Part shown: positions 16,581-26,062 of the stretch, one piece after another
Numbering within the stretch: the stretch's first letter is position 1
Layout of the letters: each line of letters opens with the position of its first letter
Source of the DNA: Corynebacterium canis
Lineage (GTDB): Bacteria > Actinomycetota > Actinomycetes > Mycobacteriales > Mycobacteriaceae
DNA: 64,000 nt
Assembly (NCBI RefSeq): GCF_030408595.1
Contig: NZ_CP047080.1
Span: 1,137,247 to 1,201,246 of the forward strand
Direction of reading: 5' to 3'
The notes under the pieces: generated by a model
What the model was told of the DNA's origin: nothing
The model's input: only the letters and a program-made list of their open reading frames with translations
The model's database searches: none
Made by a program: the position numbers and the translations under genes

Positions 16581-17246
16581 TTACTTGGAGTCTGCGGCCT
16601 TGCGGCGTTTGGAAACGATTGTCATTCCGGCGCCGAGGGGGAGGCGGCTGACCACGGCATCGGATAGCTCGTGCAGGAGTTGATCCGTTTCCCGCGCGGC
16701 GGACGTGTCGCGGTCGCGGCGAGTTTCGTCGCTGAGGGTGCCGTCGAGCAGGGCGTCGGCAAGCACTACTACGCCGCCCTCTTCGAGGAGGGGCCAGGCA
16801 ATGGTGAAAAACGTCTTGAGCTCGGTGGGGCGCACCTCGCCGTAGATAAAGTTATAGGAATCGGCGGCGAGGCGGTTCATCACTTCGAGGGGGCGGGAAG
16901 GGAGGAAACGCACCGCGCTCGGGCGGTAACCGGCGTGGCGGAAGGTGATACGGGCCTGCGCCTGGAGCTCCGTCTCGGGATCAATGCAGGTCAAGTGGCC
17001 ATCGGGGCCGAGCCCTTCGAGGATATGCAACCCGACGACCCCTGCCGCGGGGGTGACTACGATGGCGGAGGCGTTGTCGGGGGTGGCGGCACCGGCCGCG
17101 AGAGTGCTCAGCAAAGATCCGGTGAGTACATCGGGCACGGTGACACCGAACTCTTTCGCGTCGCGGCGGGCGGCGGCAAGTGCTGGGGGTACTTCGATGG
17201 TGGACGTGATGTAGGCGTGGAGGGAATCGAGAGCGGTGTCAGTCAC
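16581..17246 (-). CDS. O-methyltransferase family protein
   Basis: A 221-residue Rossmann methyltransferase of the class I O-methyltransferase family. AdoMet-site motifs are VVTPAAGVVGLHILEGL (motif I region), TCIDPETE, and a YNFIYGEV stretch. In corynebacteria and mycobacteria this gene neighbours sigE, and the same order is seen here. The substrate is unknown. It is divergent from sigE with 177 bases between them, and its stop converges on the glgC terminator. Confidence 0.85.
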   Translation of the reverse strand: MTDTALDSLHAYITSTIEVPPALAAARRDAKEFGVTVPDVLTGSLLSTLAAGAATPDNASAIVVTPAAGVVGLHILEGLGPDGHLTCIDPETELQAQARITFRHAGYRPSAVRFLPSRPLEVMNRLAADSYNFIYGEVRPTELKTFFTIAWPLLEEGGVVVLADALLDGTLSDETRRDRDTSAARETDQLLHELSDAVVSRLPLGAGMTIVSKRRKAADSK

Positions 17247-17423
17247 AACGCATATTTTATGTCGTGCGCTTGGGGTCCTGCATCTCTCCTCGCAAGAATG
17301 TGGCGCGTGGGGTAGTTGGGGCTGGCGTGACGTTCGTACATTTGTGTCTTTTGTGCGTTACCCAAATGACGCCAATATCTTATGGTGGTCTTAGCTGGTA
17401 TTTGGCGCTAAACTAAAACAACA

Positions 17424-18047
17424 ATGCAAAATCGAGACATGGTCACGCGCGCTAACGAATCCCTCCCGACAGGCGACTCTGAATCTCTCACAGGGACCGC
17501 TGCTTTTGATGCAGGTCAGGGAGGTATGCCAACGTGGTCTGAGCTGGTCCAAGAGCACGCGGATAGCGTGTATCGGCTCGCGTTTCGGTTGACCGGCAAC
17601 CAGCACGACGCGGAAGACTTGACGCAAGAGACGTTTATGCGCGTGTTCCGTTCGCTAAAGAACTACAAGCCGGGCACCTTCGAGGGGTGGTTGCACCGCA
17701 TCACTACGAACCTATTTTTGGATATGGTGCGGCACCGCAGCAAGATCCATATGGAGGCGCTGCCGGAGGATTATGACCGCGTGCCCGGCAACGATATGAC
17801 GCCGGAGCAGGCGTACCATTTCACGCACTTGGATCCCGCGCTGCAGCGGGCGTTGGATGAGCTGAGCCCCGATTTCCGTGTCGCCGTTGTATTGTGTGAT
17901 GTCGTTGGTATGACCTATGACGAGATCGCGGAGACGCTCGGCGTGAAAATGGGTACCGTGCGTAGCCGCATTCACCGAGGTAGAAGCCAACTTCGCGCCA
18001 GCTTGGAATCCAATCCAGATGCTGAGCAATATGTAGCAGCACGGTAG
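17424..18047 (+). CDS. sigE: ECF RNA polymerase sigma factor SigE
   Basis: A 207-residue ECF sigma factor for cell-surface stress. Region 2 lies at about residues 35-100 ([30 protein letters not shown]) and region 4 at about 135-195 ([28 protein letters not shown]...[11 protein letters not shown]). It is followed 40 bases later by its anti-sigma factor. A TAAACT box ends 10 bases before the ATG, so a near-leaderless transcript is possible. ATG 17439 is a second possible start; the N-terminal 30 residues are poorly conserved in the family. Confidence 0.94.
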   Translation: MQNRDMVTRANESLPTGDSESLTGTAAFDAGQGGMPTWSELVQEHADSVYRLAFRLTGNQHDAEDLTQETFMRVFRSLKNYKPGTFEGWLHRITTNLFLDMVRHRSKIHMEALPEDYDRVPGNDMTPEQAYHFTHLDPALQRALDELSPDFRVAVVLCDVVGMTYDEIAETLGVKMGTVRSRIHRGRSQLRASLESNPDAEQYVAAR

Positions 18048-18087
18048 TTCGTTTTGAAGCGTATCCTCGTGGTTAAAGGAGGCGTGA

Positions 18088-18453
18088 ATGATGCGTAAAC
18101 AACCCAAGCAATTTGCTTCTGTTGAGCACCTGAGCGCCGAGGCGGTCGCCGCGTTTGTAGACCACGAGTTGAGCCCAGGGGCCATGCACCGTGCGCGCAT
18201 TCACCTGGTGCATTGCGCGGAGTGCCGTGCCGAAGTGGAGCAGCAGCGACGGGCCTCGGAACGGCTGCGCACATGTGCCGATAGTGAGGATATTCGGGCG
18301 CCGCGGGATTTAATGGCACGGCTGGCGGATATCGCGGCTTCCTGCCCGCAAGGCCCGGGGGCGGAGGACAAGGTGAGTGCGAGTCCGGAGACATTGATGG
18401 ATCGCATGGATCTGATGTACCGCGCCGCCGTCCGCCGGAGTTGGTTGCGGTAG
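18088..18453 (+). CDS. cseE: zinc-type anti-sigma factor CseE
   Basis: A 121-residue cytoplasmic ZAS-family anti-sigma factor expected to hold SigE inactive and release it on stress. The zinc motif H-x3-C-x2-C is HLVHCAEC. There is no membrane segment. The RBS AAAGGAGG (18075-18082) serves ATG 18088 or 18091. It lies between sigE and tatB, the usual actinobacterial order. Confidence 0.9.
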   Translation: MMRKQPKQFASVEHLSAEAVAAFVDHELSPGAMHRARIHLVHCAECRAEVEQQRRASERLRTCADSEDIRAPRDLMARLADIAASCPQGPGAEDKVSASPETLMDRMDLMYRAAVRRSWLR

Positions 18454-18462
18454 GCTGGGGGA

Positions 18463-18939
18463 GTGTTTAGCAACGTTGGCTGGGGAGAGATTTTTTTCCT
18501 CGTTGTTATCGGTTTGATCGTGATCGGTCCGGAGCGGCTGCCGCGCGTGATCCAAGACGTACGGGCGGCGATTTTTGCTGCGCGTAATGCGATCGAGAAG
18601 GCGAAGCAGGATTTGAGCAACGAGCTCGGCCCCGAGTTTGATGAGCTGAGCAAGCCGATCGCGGAACTGGCCACATTGCAACGCATGGGGCCGAAGGCTG
18701 CGTTGACGAAGACGCTGTTCGATGGGGATTCCAGCATGTTGGAAGCGTTCGATCCGAAGAAATTGGTTGACCCAGAAGATTTGCGTATCGACGGCGCGGC
18801 TTCCAAGCCCGCCACGCCCGCCGCCGTCCCGAAGCCCGCCACGCCCGCCGTGAAGCCGGCTGCTTCCCCGCAGGTGGAGGGGCAAAAATCGGATGGGCAG
18901 GCCCACGGCGGCGCGATTTCGTGGGCGGATGTGACCTAG
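18463..18939 (+). CDS. tatB: Sec-independent protein translocase TatB
   Basis: A 158-residue twin-arginine translocase subunit: one N-terminal membrane helix (about residues 6-22, GEIFFLVVIGLIVIGPERLP, with the typical GPERLP hinge), an amphipathic helix, then a Pro/Ala-rich tail with PATPA repeats. It begins with GTG 9 bases after cseE, so cotranscription with sigE-cseE is likely. Its TAG stop shares the bases CTAG (18936-18939) with the stop of the convergent aminopropyltransferase. Confidence 0.92.
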   Translation: MFSNVGWGEIFFLVVIGLIVIGPERLPRVIQDVRAAIFAARNAIEKAKQDLSNELGPEFDELSKPIAELATLQRMGPKAALTKTLFDGDSSMLEAFDPKKLVDPEDLRIDGAASKPATPAAVPKPATPAVKPAASPQVEGQKSDGQAHGGAISWADVT

Positions 18940-20456
18940 CGGTAACCTTTGCGCAGGTCATCCACGATGCGGGGGTGCTCCAAGGTGGAGGGTTCGAGAT
19001 TTAAGGGGCGGTTGTCTTTGCCGAATACCGTGGCGGCATCGAGCACGTCTTGGTCGAGGTAGCGCAGTTCGGGGGCATCGGCACGCAAGGTGGCCTCGTT
19101 GGCGCACAAGACAAAACCCCAGTCACCGAACGTAGGTACGTGCGTGTGGTAGGGGATCGTGTGTTCGCAACCCGCGTCGCGGACCGTGGCGTTAACGCGC
19201 CAAAACACCTCCGGGGTGGAGTACGCGCTGGAGGCCTGCACCACCATGCGGCCACCCGGGTTGAGGGTGCGCAAGGCCATGCCATAAAACTCGGTGGAAT
19301 ATAGGCGGGCGAGCGTAGCGGAATCCGGGTCCGGCAGATCGATGATCACCGTGTCATAGCTGGGGTGACCACCGGAGCGCAGCCAGGTAAACGCGTCGTC
19401 GATAAGCACGGTAACGCGGGGGTCGTCGAGGGCGCCGAGGTTGTCCGCGCGTAGCTGGTGGCGGGCGACTTCGATCACGGCGGGGTCCAATTCCACCTGC
19501 GTAATGGCCAAATCCGGGTAGCGTAGGAGGTCGCGCGCGGCCAAGCCATCGCCGCCGCCAATGATCAGCGCGTTGCGGGCATTTTCGGGCACGGCGGGGT
19601 GTACAAGGGACTCCGTGTAGCGGTGCTCGTCGCGGCTGGAATATTGCAGGCCGCCATTGAGAAACAGGCGGCGGTCCGTGCCCCGCTGGGTGACCACGAT
19701 GTCCTGATACGCGGATTGCTGGGAGAACACCACGGGGTCGGCATACAGCGCCTGGCGGGCGGTTTCCACGATGCCTTCGCTGCGGATCAGGAGCGTAATC
19801 AACGCCGTCGCTGCGCACATCAGTGCGGCGGATTGGATCCAGAACGTACGTGCGGACATCAGCGTGCGCAACAACACCAGCGCGATAAACAACGCGGCGG
19901 CGATATTGAGCAAGCCTGCGGCGAGCGTGCCCCGCACCAAGCCCAAGGCGGGCAGGAGTAGGAACGGCCAGGCCAGCCCGCCGACCAAGGCCCCGAAATA
20001 ATCCGCGGCGTTCAGCGTGGCCACCTGCTCGCCGGCGGCGCGGGCATCGGCGGTGCGGCCCTGTTGGATGAGCGTCATCAGCAGCGGGACCTCCGCGCCC
20101 ACGAGGATGCCGCTCACCGCCGTAGCCATCACTAAAACCGTGACCGATTGGCCAATATTTGCGAAGAAAATATAGAGCAGCAGGGCGGAGGTGCCGCCCG
20201 CCAAACCCAGCACCGTTTCCACCGCTAGGAAGGTCTGCGCGGGCCACCGCAGCAAGGGTTGGACGCAAAACGCACCGAACCCCAGTGCGGCCACATAGCC
20301 CGCGACGATCAGCGAGGTTTCCACCACCCCGCCGCCGTTTAGGCTCGTGGCCAGGGTAAGCAGCGCGAGTTCGTACACCAGTCCGGAAGCGGCGCAGACT
20401 GCCACGGAGATCAGCAGCAGGACGCGCCATCTGCGGGACTCAGCTACGTAAGGCAT
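18936..20456 (-). CDS. speE: membrane-anchored polyamine aminopropyltransferase
   Basis: A 506-residue protein. The N-terminal half has about seven hydrophobic segments (residues 10-215). The C-terminal half is a spermidine-synthase-type Rossmann domain with IIGGGDGLAARDLLRY, QVELDPAVIEVAR, DDAFTWLR and IIDLPDPDS. It would transfer an aminopropyl group to a polyamine or similar amine; the true substrate in such membrane fusions is not settled. Its start overlaps the DUF350 gene by 13 bases, and it is the last gene of a five-gene operon of DUF proteins. Confidence 0.87.
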   Translation of the reverse strand: MPYVAESRRWRVLLLISVAVCAASGLVYELALLTLATSLNGGGVVETSLIVAGYVAALGFGAFCVQPLLRWPAQTFLAVETVLGLAGGTSALLLYIFFANIGQSVTVLVMATAVSGILVGAEVPLLMTLIQQGRTADARAAGEQVATLNAADYFGALVGGLAWPFLLLPALGLVRGTLAAGLLNIAAALFIALVLLRTLMSARTFWIQSAALMCAATALITLLIRSEGIVETARQALYADPVVFSQQSAYQDIVVTQRGTDRRLFLNGGLQYSSRDEHRYTESLVHPAVPENARNALIIGGGDGLAARDLLRYPDLAITQVELDPAVIEVARHQLRADNLGALDDPRVTVLIDDAFTWLRSGGHPSYDTVIIDLPDPDSATLARLYSTEFYGMALRTLNPGGRMVVQASSAYSTPEVFWRVNATVRDAGCEHTIPYHTHVPTFGDWGFVLCANEATLRADAPELRYLDQDVLDAATVFGKDNRPLNLEPSTLEHPRIVDDLRKGYR

Positions 20457-20857
20457 GCCGCATTAATCGCACCCACGACGATAATGGTGGTGGCCGCCAC
20501 AAACACGCCTGACCGGGGCTTCGGGTCTGCCACCAGGTCACGGAAGCGGCCGGGGACGAACCATTCCACCAGCACCAGCGCGCCGGTCTGTAGCACAAGG
20601 CCGATGCCGGCGAACACCACCACATCCAGTAATCCGAACAACAGATCGGCGGAGGAATGGAGGATGGCGGACACGATAATCAAGCCCAGGGCGATTTGTT
20701 GGGCGCCCGCGATCAGGGCGGCGTTGGGCAGGTGCTCGATGAACACCAGATCGCGGAGCCGGCCGGGCGTCATCAGATCCAGCACCACGAAACCGATGAC
20801 CAAGACAACGACGGACACGCCGAAATAGGCCAGCGTGCCAAGGATTTCATACAGCAT
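20444..20857 (-). CDS. DUF350 membrane protein
   Basis: A 137-residue protein with four hydrophobic helices arranged as two repeats, each followed by a PGR(L/F)RDLV motif, as in DUF350 proteins. The function is unknown. It lies 16 bases after the DUF4247 gene and overlaps the aminopropyltransferase. The five genes DUF4178, DUF2617, DUF4247, DUF350 and aminopropyltransferase travel together in actinobacteria as I recall, so a shared envelope-related job is likely. Confidence 0.85.
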   Translation of the reverse strand: MLYEILGTLAYFGVSVVVLVIGFVVLDLMTPGRLRDLVFIEHLPNAALIAGAQQIALGLIIVSAILHSSADLLFGLLDVVVFAGIGLVLQTGALVLVEWFVPGRFRDLVADPKPRSGVFVAATTIIVVGAINAACLT

Positions 20858-20873
20858 AAGTGTTCGACTTTCC

Positions 20874-21269
20874 TTATTTCACGCCGCCGGAGGATCCGGA
20901 AGACCCACCCGACGAGTTTGATGGAGCAGACGGCGAGAACCCAGGGCCTAAGTGCGTGTAAAAGCCGGTGTTGTACCTGCTCAGATCCTCGGTCTGCACC
21001 GTGCATTTATTGTTCTGCTTCGGGGTGATGCTGATGATTTGCCTGTCGTAGCGCAGATACACCACACCCGTGGCACTATCGACGGCGCGCGATCGCGGCG
21101 TGGAGCGTCCGGTAATGCGCGATTCCGTCACCGTTGGACCGCCTTCGCAGCGTCGATCCTTATCATCAACCAGCGGGCGGCTATCCAAGACACTGCCGGC
21201 CACCATAAACATAAAGAGTGATATGAAAAGACTGCAGCCCGAGACGATTGCCCAATTGCGTCGGTTCAT
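20874..21269 (-). CDS. DUF4247 protein, membrane-anchored
   Basis: A 131-residue protein with one N-terminal membrane segment (about residues 8-27), a short extracytoplasmic domain with two Cys (CEGGP, NKCTV), and a Ser/Gly-rich tail. VYLRYDRQIISI resembles the DUF4247 core. Its ATG overlaps the preceding stop by 4 bases. The function is unknown. Confidence 0.75.
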   Translation of the reverse strand: MNRRNWAIVSGCSLFISLFMFMVAGSVLDSRPLVDDKDRRCEGGPTVTESRITGRSTPRSRAVDSATGVVYLRYDRQIISITPKQNNKCTVQTEDLSRYNTGFYTHLGPGFSPSAPSNSSGGSSGSSGGVK

Positions 21270-21742
21270 GGTTGGTACCTACTTTGCGTTGTCAGCATCG
21301 TGTGTTCCATCGGATAGCAGTGCAACGTGCGCCACTCCCACGCGCCGCGCTCCCAGCGGCCGGATACGGCGGTAAAGTGATGCGGGCCGACGCCCGGAAA
21401 ACGCGCCACCAGCCACGAATCATCGTCCAGCAGGCTGGCGCGGCGCGCGATCTCGGCATCGCTGAGACGCTCAATGCGTTGCGTAAATGAGTATTGTGGG
21501 TTAGTTATTTGCGGGGGTAGGGGGCCGAGCACATTGCAGGAAACTTCCTCCCGAAACAACAAGGTGTCGGCATCGTACACACTGGCGACGTGCGAAGCGC
21601 CGATAATCCCCAAGCACACCCGCCCGCCGCGGGAGTTTGCGAGCGTATGTTCGGCGAGGACCTCGGGGAGCGGGCCGTCGATAAGCAGCCCCAGCGAGCG
21701 TGCGGAAACGTCCACGGGCGCGCAATGCAGCAATACGTTCAT
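21266..21742 (-). CDS. DUF2617 protein
   Basis: A 158-residue soluble protein resembling DUF2617 (GIIGASHVASV, FPGVGPHHFTAV, WRTLHCYP). The function is unknown. Its start codon directly follows the stop of the DUF4178 gene and its stop overlaps the DUF4247 gene, so expression is tightly coupled. Confidence 0.78.
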   Translation of the reverse strand: MNVLLHCAPVDVSARSLGLLIDGPLPEVLAEHTLANSRGGRVCLGIIGASHVASVYDADTLLFREEVSCNVLGPLPPQITNPQYSFTQRIERLSDAEIARRASLLDDDSWLVARFPGVGPHHFTAVSGRWERGAWEWRTLHCYPMEHTMLTTQSRYQP

Positions 21743-22381
21743 TTAATCGCGCGGCGCGGGGTACACCGTCAGTTCGTGCTGGCCAATGGTTTCGCCGGTG
21801 GAAACCTCCCAGCCTGCGCCGTCGTAATTCTCCAGCGCGAGCAGCAGCGAACCGGACTCGTAATCCTGGTATTCAACCTTGCCCGAGGGCGCCAGGCCCG
21901 TCGTGCCTTCCGAAACATAGTTCGCCGTGCCGGTCTCCGAATGGTCGTACGAAAAACCGTCCGCAGACACCGTGCGGCCGGGGGTCAGGCCATACAGGTC
22001 CTTACGGCTGCGCCACCACGTCAGTTCGAGGATGCCTTCATCGACCTCCACGCCCAGCCACTCGCCGCTATCGAACAAATGCGACCACCACACATAGGGG
22101 CCTTGGCGGTACGTCACAGAACCGCGCACAACATTATCGACGCCGTTACGCGTCACCACCGCGCCCGGGCCCAGCACCTCCGGGCCGAACTCGCGCGCGC
22201 CGGATGTGGAGGCAAACGGATCCTGCCGGTTCGGCATCGCGAACGCGGACTTCGGGGAACTCGGCGCGCGCACCGCCTTAATCGCGGCGTAAATACCGAA
22301 CACCGCAAAGAAAATCGCGATGGCGCTGAGCAATAGGACAAGGCTGGACACTATGAGCCGCTCCTTGAGATTTCCGGTCAA
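21743..22381 (-). CDS. DUF4178 protein
   Basis: A 212-residue protein with an N-terminal membrane helix (about residues 12-36) and a DUF4178-like beta-rich domain (GSVTYRQGPYVWWSHLFDSGEWLGVEVDEG). It is the first gene of the leftward DUF/aminopropyltransferase operon. The function is unknown; the exposed domain probably faces outside. Confidence 0.8.
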   Translation of the reverse strand: MTGNLKERLIVSSLVLLLSAIAIFFAVFGIYAAIKAVRAPSSPKSAFAMPNRQDPFASTSGAREFGPEVLGPGAVVTRNGVDNVVRGSVTYRQGPYVWWSHLFDSGEWLGVEVDEGILELTWWRSRKDLYGLTPGRTVSADGFSYDHSETGTANYVSEGTTGLAPSGKVEYQDYESGSLLLALENYDGAGWEVSTGETIGQHELTVYPAPRD

Positions 22382-22408
22382 TATGCTGCGTCGAGTGTAC
22401 CCCAGAAA

Positions 22409-23539
22409 TCAGCGGCTCACGCCGAGGTTTAAGGTTTTGCCCAATAGAGATTGGCTGCGAATCGCAAGTTTATTCGCAATGGAATTCAGCGCTTGGGCGG
22501 TCGGCGAATCCGGTTCCGCAAGCACGATCGGCGTGCCATTATCGCCGCCCTCGCGCAGCTTCGGGTCCAATGGTACCTCGCCGAGCAATGGCACGGCGGC
22601 GCCGGTAAGGTTGTGCAAACGGTTGGCCACGATATCGCCGCCGCCGGAACCAAACACGTCCATGATCGAACCATCGGGCAGCACCATCGCGGACATATTT
22701 TCGATTACCCCGGCGATCCGCTGATGGGTCTGCAGGCTAATGCTCCCGGCGCGTTCCGCAACCTCGGCCGCCGCCGCCTGCGGGGTGGTCACGATCAGCA
22801 GCTCTGCGGTGGGCACCAGCTGCGCCACGGAAATGGCGATGTCACCGGTGCCCGGCGGGAGGTCCATAAAGAGCACGTCGAGGTCGCCCCAGAACACCTC
22901 GGAGAGAAATTGCTGGATCGCGCGGTGCAGCATCGGGCCGCGCCACACCACCGGGGCGTTGCCTTCCGTAAATTGCGCGATCGAAATCATTTTCACACCG
23001 TGGGCGATCGGCGGCATGATCATATCGTCCACGCGCGTGGGCCTAGCATCCGAACCCATCATGTGCGGGATGGAGTGCCCGTAGATGTCCGCGTCGAGGA
23101 TTCCCACATTGAGGCCCCGCGCGGCCAAGGCTGCGGCAAGATTGACCGTCATCGACGACTTGCCGACGCCGCCCTTACCCGACGCCACCGCGAACACACG
23201 TGTGGTTGACTCGGGTTGTGCAAACGGAATAATGGGGTCGGAGTGTCCGCGGAGTTTATCGCGGAGTTCGCGGCGTTGCTCTTCACTCATCACGTCCGTG
23301 GTGACCGTCACTTCGCCAACACCTTCGATCTCTTCCAAGGCTGCCTTGGCGTTATTGATCAGGGTGTTTTTGAGTGGACAAGCCGCAATAGTGAGGTAGA
23401 TTTCAACGGCCACATCATTGCCGGAGATGGAAATGGATTTCACCATTCCCAGTTCGGTGATCGGGCGGCCAATTTCTGGGTCCTCTACGCGGGACAGTGC
23501 GCCGCGGACAGCGGATTCAGTGAGAGTAGACATCACCAT
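22409..23539 (-). CDS. mrp: Mrp/NBP35-family Fe-S carrier ATPase
   Basis: A 376-residue protein: an N-terminal MIP18/DUF59 domain (about 1-100), then a P-loop ATPase with deviant Walker A GKGGVGKSS, the MDLPPGTGD segment and VIENMSAM. The family delivers Fe-S clusters. The C-terminal CPxC pair of many Mrp proteins is not visible near ENMSAMVLPDGS, which may be usual for actinobacterial members. ATG 23539 and ATG 23533 are both possible. It lies 6 bases after DUF1003. Confidence 0.9.
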   Translation of the reverse strand: MVMSTLTESAVRGALSRVEDPEIGRPITELGMVKSISISGNDVAVEIYLTIAACPLKNTLINNAKAALEEIEGVGEVTVTTDVMSEEQRRELRDKLRGHSDPIIPFAQPESTTRVFAVASGKGGVGKSSMTVNLAAALAARGLNVGILDADIYGHSIPHMMGSDARPTRVDDMIMPPIAHGVKMISIAQFTEGNAPVVWRGPMLHRAIQQFLSEVFWGDLDVLFMDLPPGTGDIAISVAQLVPTAELLIVTTPQAAAAEVAERAGSISLQTHQRIAGVIENMSAMVLPDGSIMDVFGSGGGDIVANRLHNLTGAAVPLLGEVPLDPKLREGGDNGTPIVLAEPDSPTAQALNSIANKLAIRSQSLLGKTLNLGVSR

Positions 23540-23545
23540 CCGAGT

Positions 23546-24127
23546 CTAGCGGTCGTGGGCGATATCCCCTTGCGTGGGCTCCGTAAGCTCGGTCGATTGA
23601 TCCGATTCGCGGTGCTCCCGGGCGATGCGGGCTGCGGATTCATCGTCCAGCTTCGCCTCGATACGATCCAGCAGCGTGCGCAGATCCTCCAACTCGTGCC
23701 GCAAATAATCGCGCGTTACCGTTTCGCCGACGGCGATACGCACGCCGGCCAGCTCGCGGGCAAGGAATTCGGTATCCGCCTTGGTCTGTTCCGCGCGGCG
23801 GCGATCCTCGTTGAGCATCACGCGGTCGCGGTCCTCCTGGCGGTTTTGGGCCAGCAGGATCAGCGGCGCGGCATACGCCGCCTGGGTGGAAAACGCCAGG
23901 TTAAGCAGGATAAACGGGTAGGGGTCCCAATTCCACCAGAAGCCGCCGATATTCAGCGCCACCCAGATCAGCACAAATACCGTCTGCCAGAACAGGTATT
24001 CGCCGGTGCCGAAGAACCGGGCCACCTTTTCCGCGAACGCGCCTACCGCGTCCCCATCAAGGCGGAAGAAACCCCGGCGTGGCCCGATGAGTGGGGTGTC
24101 CAAATCACTACGCGAGTATTCAGCCAC
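23546..24127 (-). CDS. DUF1003 membrane protein
   Basis: A 193-residue protein with two membrane helices around residues 42-95 and the hallmark GGFWWNWDPYPFILLNLAFS, followed by a basic/acidic cytoplasmic tail with coiled-coil character. The function is unknown. It lies 12 bases downstream of the MgtE-domain gene and 6 before mrp, so the three form an operon. The RBS GGAGG precedes ATG 24127. Confidence 0.88.
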   Translation of the reverse strand: MAEYSRSDLDTPLIGPRRGFFRLDGDAVGAFAEKVARFFGTGEYLFWQTVFVLIWVALNIGGFWWNWDPYPFILLNLAFSTQAAYAAPLILLAQNRQEDRDRVMLNEDRRRAEQTKADTEFLARELAGVRIAVGETVTRDYLRHELEDLRTLLDRIEAKLDDESAARIAREHRESDQSTELTEPTQGDIAHDR

Positions 24128-24139
24128 TGCGAGTCCTCC

Positions 24140-25450
24140 TTACCTAGTTTCAGCACGCGCACCTGTTGCAACGGTGGGGCGCAATCCAGTTTCGCGCCAG
24201 TTTTCCGGGAGCATGTGATCCAAGAGGTCATCCACCGCGACGGCTCCCAGCAAATGATTATCATCGTCCAAGACTGGGCCACAAACCAAGTTGTAGGTGG
24301 CAAAGTACCGCGCGGCGGTCTCCTGGCTATCGTTCGCATATAGTGGCGGCAAATCCGGATCCAAGATCCCGCCGATCAGCGAACTCGGCGGCTCTCGCAA
24401 GAGTTTTTGAAGGTGCACGCAGCCCAAATACGTCCCCGTCGGCGTGGCCGTGGGCGGGCGAACGATGAACACGAGCGAGGAAAGCGACGTCGGCAATTCC
24501 GGGTTACGCGCCATTGCCAACGCCTCCGCCACGGTAGTTTGCGGTGTCAGAATCAATGGCTCCGGGGTCATGAGCGCGCCCACAGTGTCCGGCGAAAACA
24601 CCATCAGGCGGCGCACAGGGGCGGACTCCTCCGGATCCATCAGCTCCAGCAGCACATCCGCCTTTTCATCGGAGAGCTCGCCGAGCAAGTCGGCGGCATC
24701 GTCCGGGTCCATCTCCTCGAGCACATCGGCCGCACGTTCGATGTTCAGGCTTTCGATCACCTCTGTTTGATGGTCCTCGGGGAGCTCCTGCAGGATATCG
24801 GCCAGGCGCTCATCGTCCAGCTCCTCGGCCACCTGCCGCCGCTGCGTCGCGGAAAGGTTGTGCATCATGGTGGCGATGTCCGCGGGGCGCATGTCTTCAA
24901 ATTGCGCGATCAGCTCGGCGGTCGCATTGGTTTGCCCCACGCCCGCCGCCGTAATGCCGTGCACGTGCGACCAGGGGATCACATGCAGGTCCCCGCGCCG
25001 CCCGAACGAGTGTTTTTCCCCGAACACCGCTACCCGGGTAATTACCCAGTCCCGGGTGCGCGTACGTTCTAGTTCCACATCGGCGATTTCCACCGCGCGC
25101 CCATGCAGGTGCTCCGTGTGCGGATCGTCCGTGTGTACGCGGGAGCCGATCAGGTCGCTCATAATGGTCAGCTCGCCCACGCGGCGCTGGAACGGGCGCA
25201 TATTCACCTGCCCAGAGGAGAGCGTGATCTCCTGCGGCTCGATCGCGGACACGCGCAGCATGGGCACGAAGATGCGGCGTTTATTTACCATTTCCACCAC
25301 GAGCCCGATCGCCCGCGAGGGGTGTCCGGACGGACGTACGATAACCACCACGTCGCGCACACGTCCGATTGATTCCGTATCCGGTCCGCGCACCACCATG
25401 CCCGCCAGGCGGCCTGCATACACTCGTGTCACTGGGCTCATGATTGTCAA
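24140..25450 (-). CDS. MgtE N-domain/CBS protein without a channel
   Basis: A 436-residue protein with an N-terminal PRC-barrel-like region (about 1-90), an MgtE N-terminal superhelix (about 195-300, ADVLEEMDPDDAADLLGELSDEKADVLL), and a CBS pair (about 300-425). MgtE transporters have a membrane domain after the CBS pair; there is none here, so it is a soluble regulator- or sensor-like protein, as in mycobacteria. A link to Mg2+ sensing is inferred from domains and from corA nearby. Confidence 0.87.
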   Translation of the reverse strand: MTIMSPVTRVYAGRLAGMVVRGPDTESIGRVRDVVVIVRPSGHPSRAIGLVVEMVNKRRIFVPMLRVSAIEPQEITLSSGQVNMRPFQRRVGELTIMSDLIGSRVHTDDPHTEHLHGRAVEIADVELERTRTRDWVITRVAVFGEKHSFGRRGDLHVIPWSHVHGITAAGVGQTNATAELIAQFEDMRPADIATMMHNLSATQRRQVAEELDDERLADILQELPEDHQTEVIESLNIERAADVLEEMDPDDAADLLGELSDEKADVLLELMDPEESAPVRRLMVFSPDTVGALMTPEPLILTPQTTVAEALAMARNPELPTSLSSLVFIVRPPTATPTGTYLGCVHLQKLLREPPSSLIGGILDPDLPPLYANDSQETAARYFATYNLVCGPVLDDDNHLLGAVAVDDLLDHMLPENWRETGLRPTVATGARAETR

Positions 25451-25558
25451 GTCTAACCATGCGCGGACATCGGCCTCGCATTCCGGGAACTAAGTGCAGC
25501 TCAGGATCGTTGAATAAAGTGTTCCATCGTTTCACTATGTGAAGGAGACTTGACTGCC

Positions 25559-26062
25559 ATGACTACCCCAGGCAGGGGCGTTCAGCGCTCGTCGCGGCCG
25601 CTTCCGGAAGGCTGGCCGGTGGGGAGTTTTGCCACCTACGATGAGGCGCAGGCCGCCGTGGACATGCTCAGCGATACTGGCGATTTTCCCGTTAACGAGC
25701 TCACCATCGTTGGCGTGGACCTTATGGAGGTAGAACAAGTAGTCGGACGGTTAAGCTGGGGACGGGTGCTGGTCAATGGCGCCATTTACGGCGCGTGGCT
25801 CGGCTTGTTCTTCGGCGTGCTGATCGGCCTGTTTAGCACGGATCTATGGTCGCCGATTTTGTACGGCATCGTGATGGGCATTGTGTTTGGCGTGGTGACG
25901 AACGCGGTGCCGTACGCCGCTTCCCGCGGCCGTCGAGACTTCACCACGACTACGCACATTGTTGCGAATCGTTACGACGTGTTGTGTGATCCTCAGCACG
26001 CGCGCCGGGCCCGCGACGCCATCGCTAAAGCCAATGGTTTTTTCGGAGCAGCCACCACATAG
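25559..26062 (+). CDS. general stress protein 17M-like membrane protein
   Basis: A 167-residue protein whose N-terminal domain (WPVGSFATYDEAQAAVDMLSDTGDFPVNELTIVGVDL) matches the small general-stress/heat-induced YflT-like family. Two hydrophobic segments follow (about 75-125, with WLGLFFGVLIGLF). ATG 25559 follows GAAGGAG at 11 bases; a TTG 9 bases upstream is too close to that RBS. Its 3' end overlaps the convergent corA by 38 bases. Confidence 0.8.
   Translation: MTTPGRGVQRSSRPLPEGWPVGSFATYDEAQAAVDMLSDTGDFPVNELTIVGVDLMEVEQVVGRLSWGRVLVNGAIYGAWLGLFFGVLIGLFSTDLWSPILYGIVMGIVFGVVTNAVPYAASRGRRDFTTTTHIVANRYDVLCDPQHARRARDAIAKANGFFGAATT

Noticed and set aside
24140..25450. MgtE magnesium channel
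   Set aside because: No membrane domain follows the CBS pair; only the soluble N-domain and CBS region are present.
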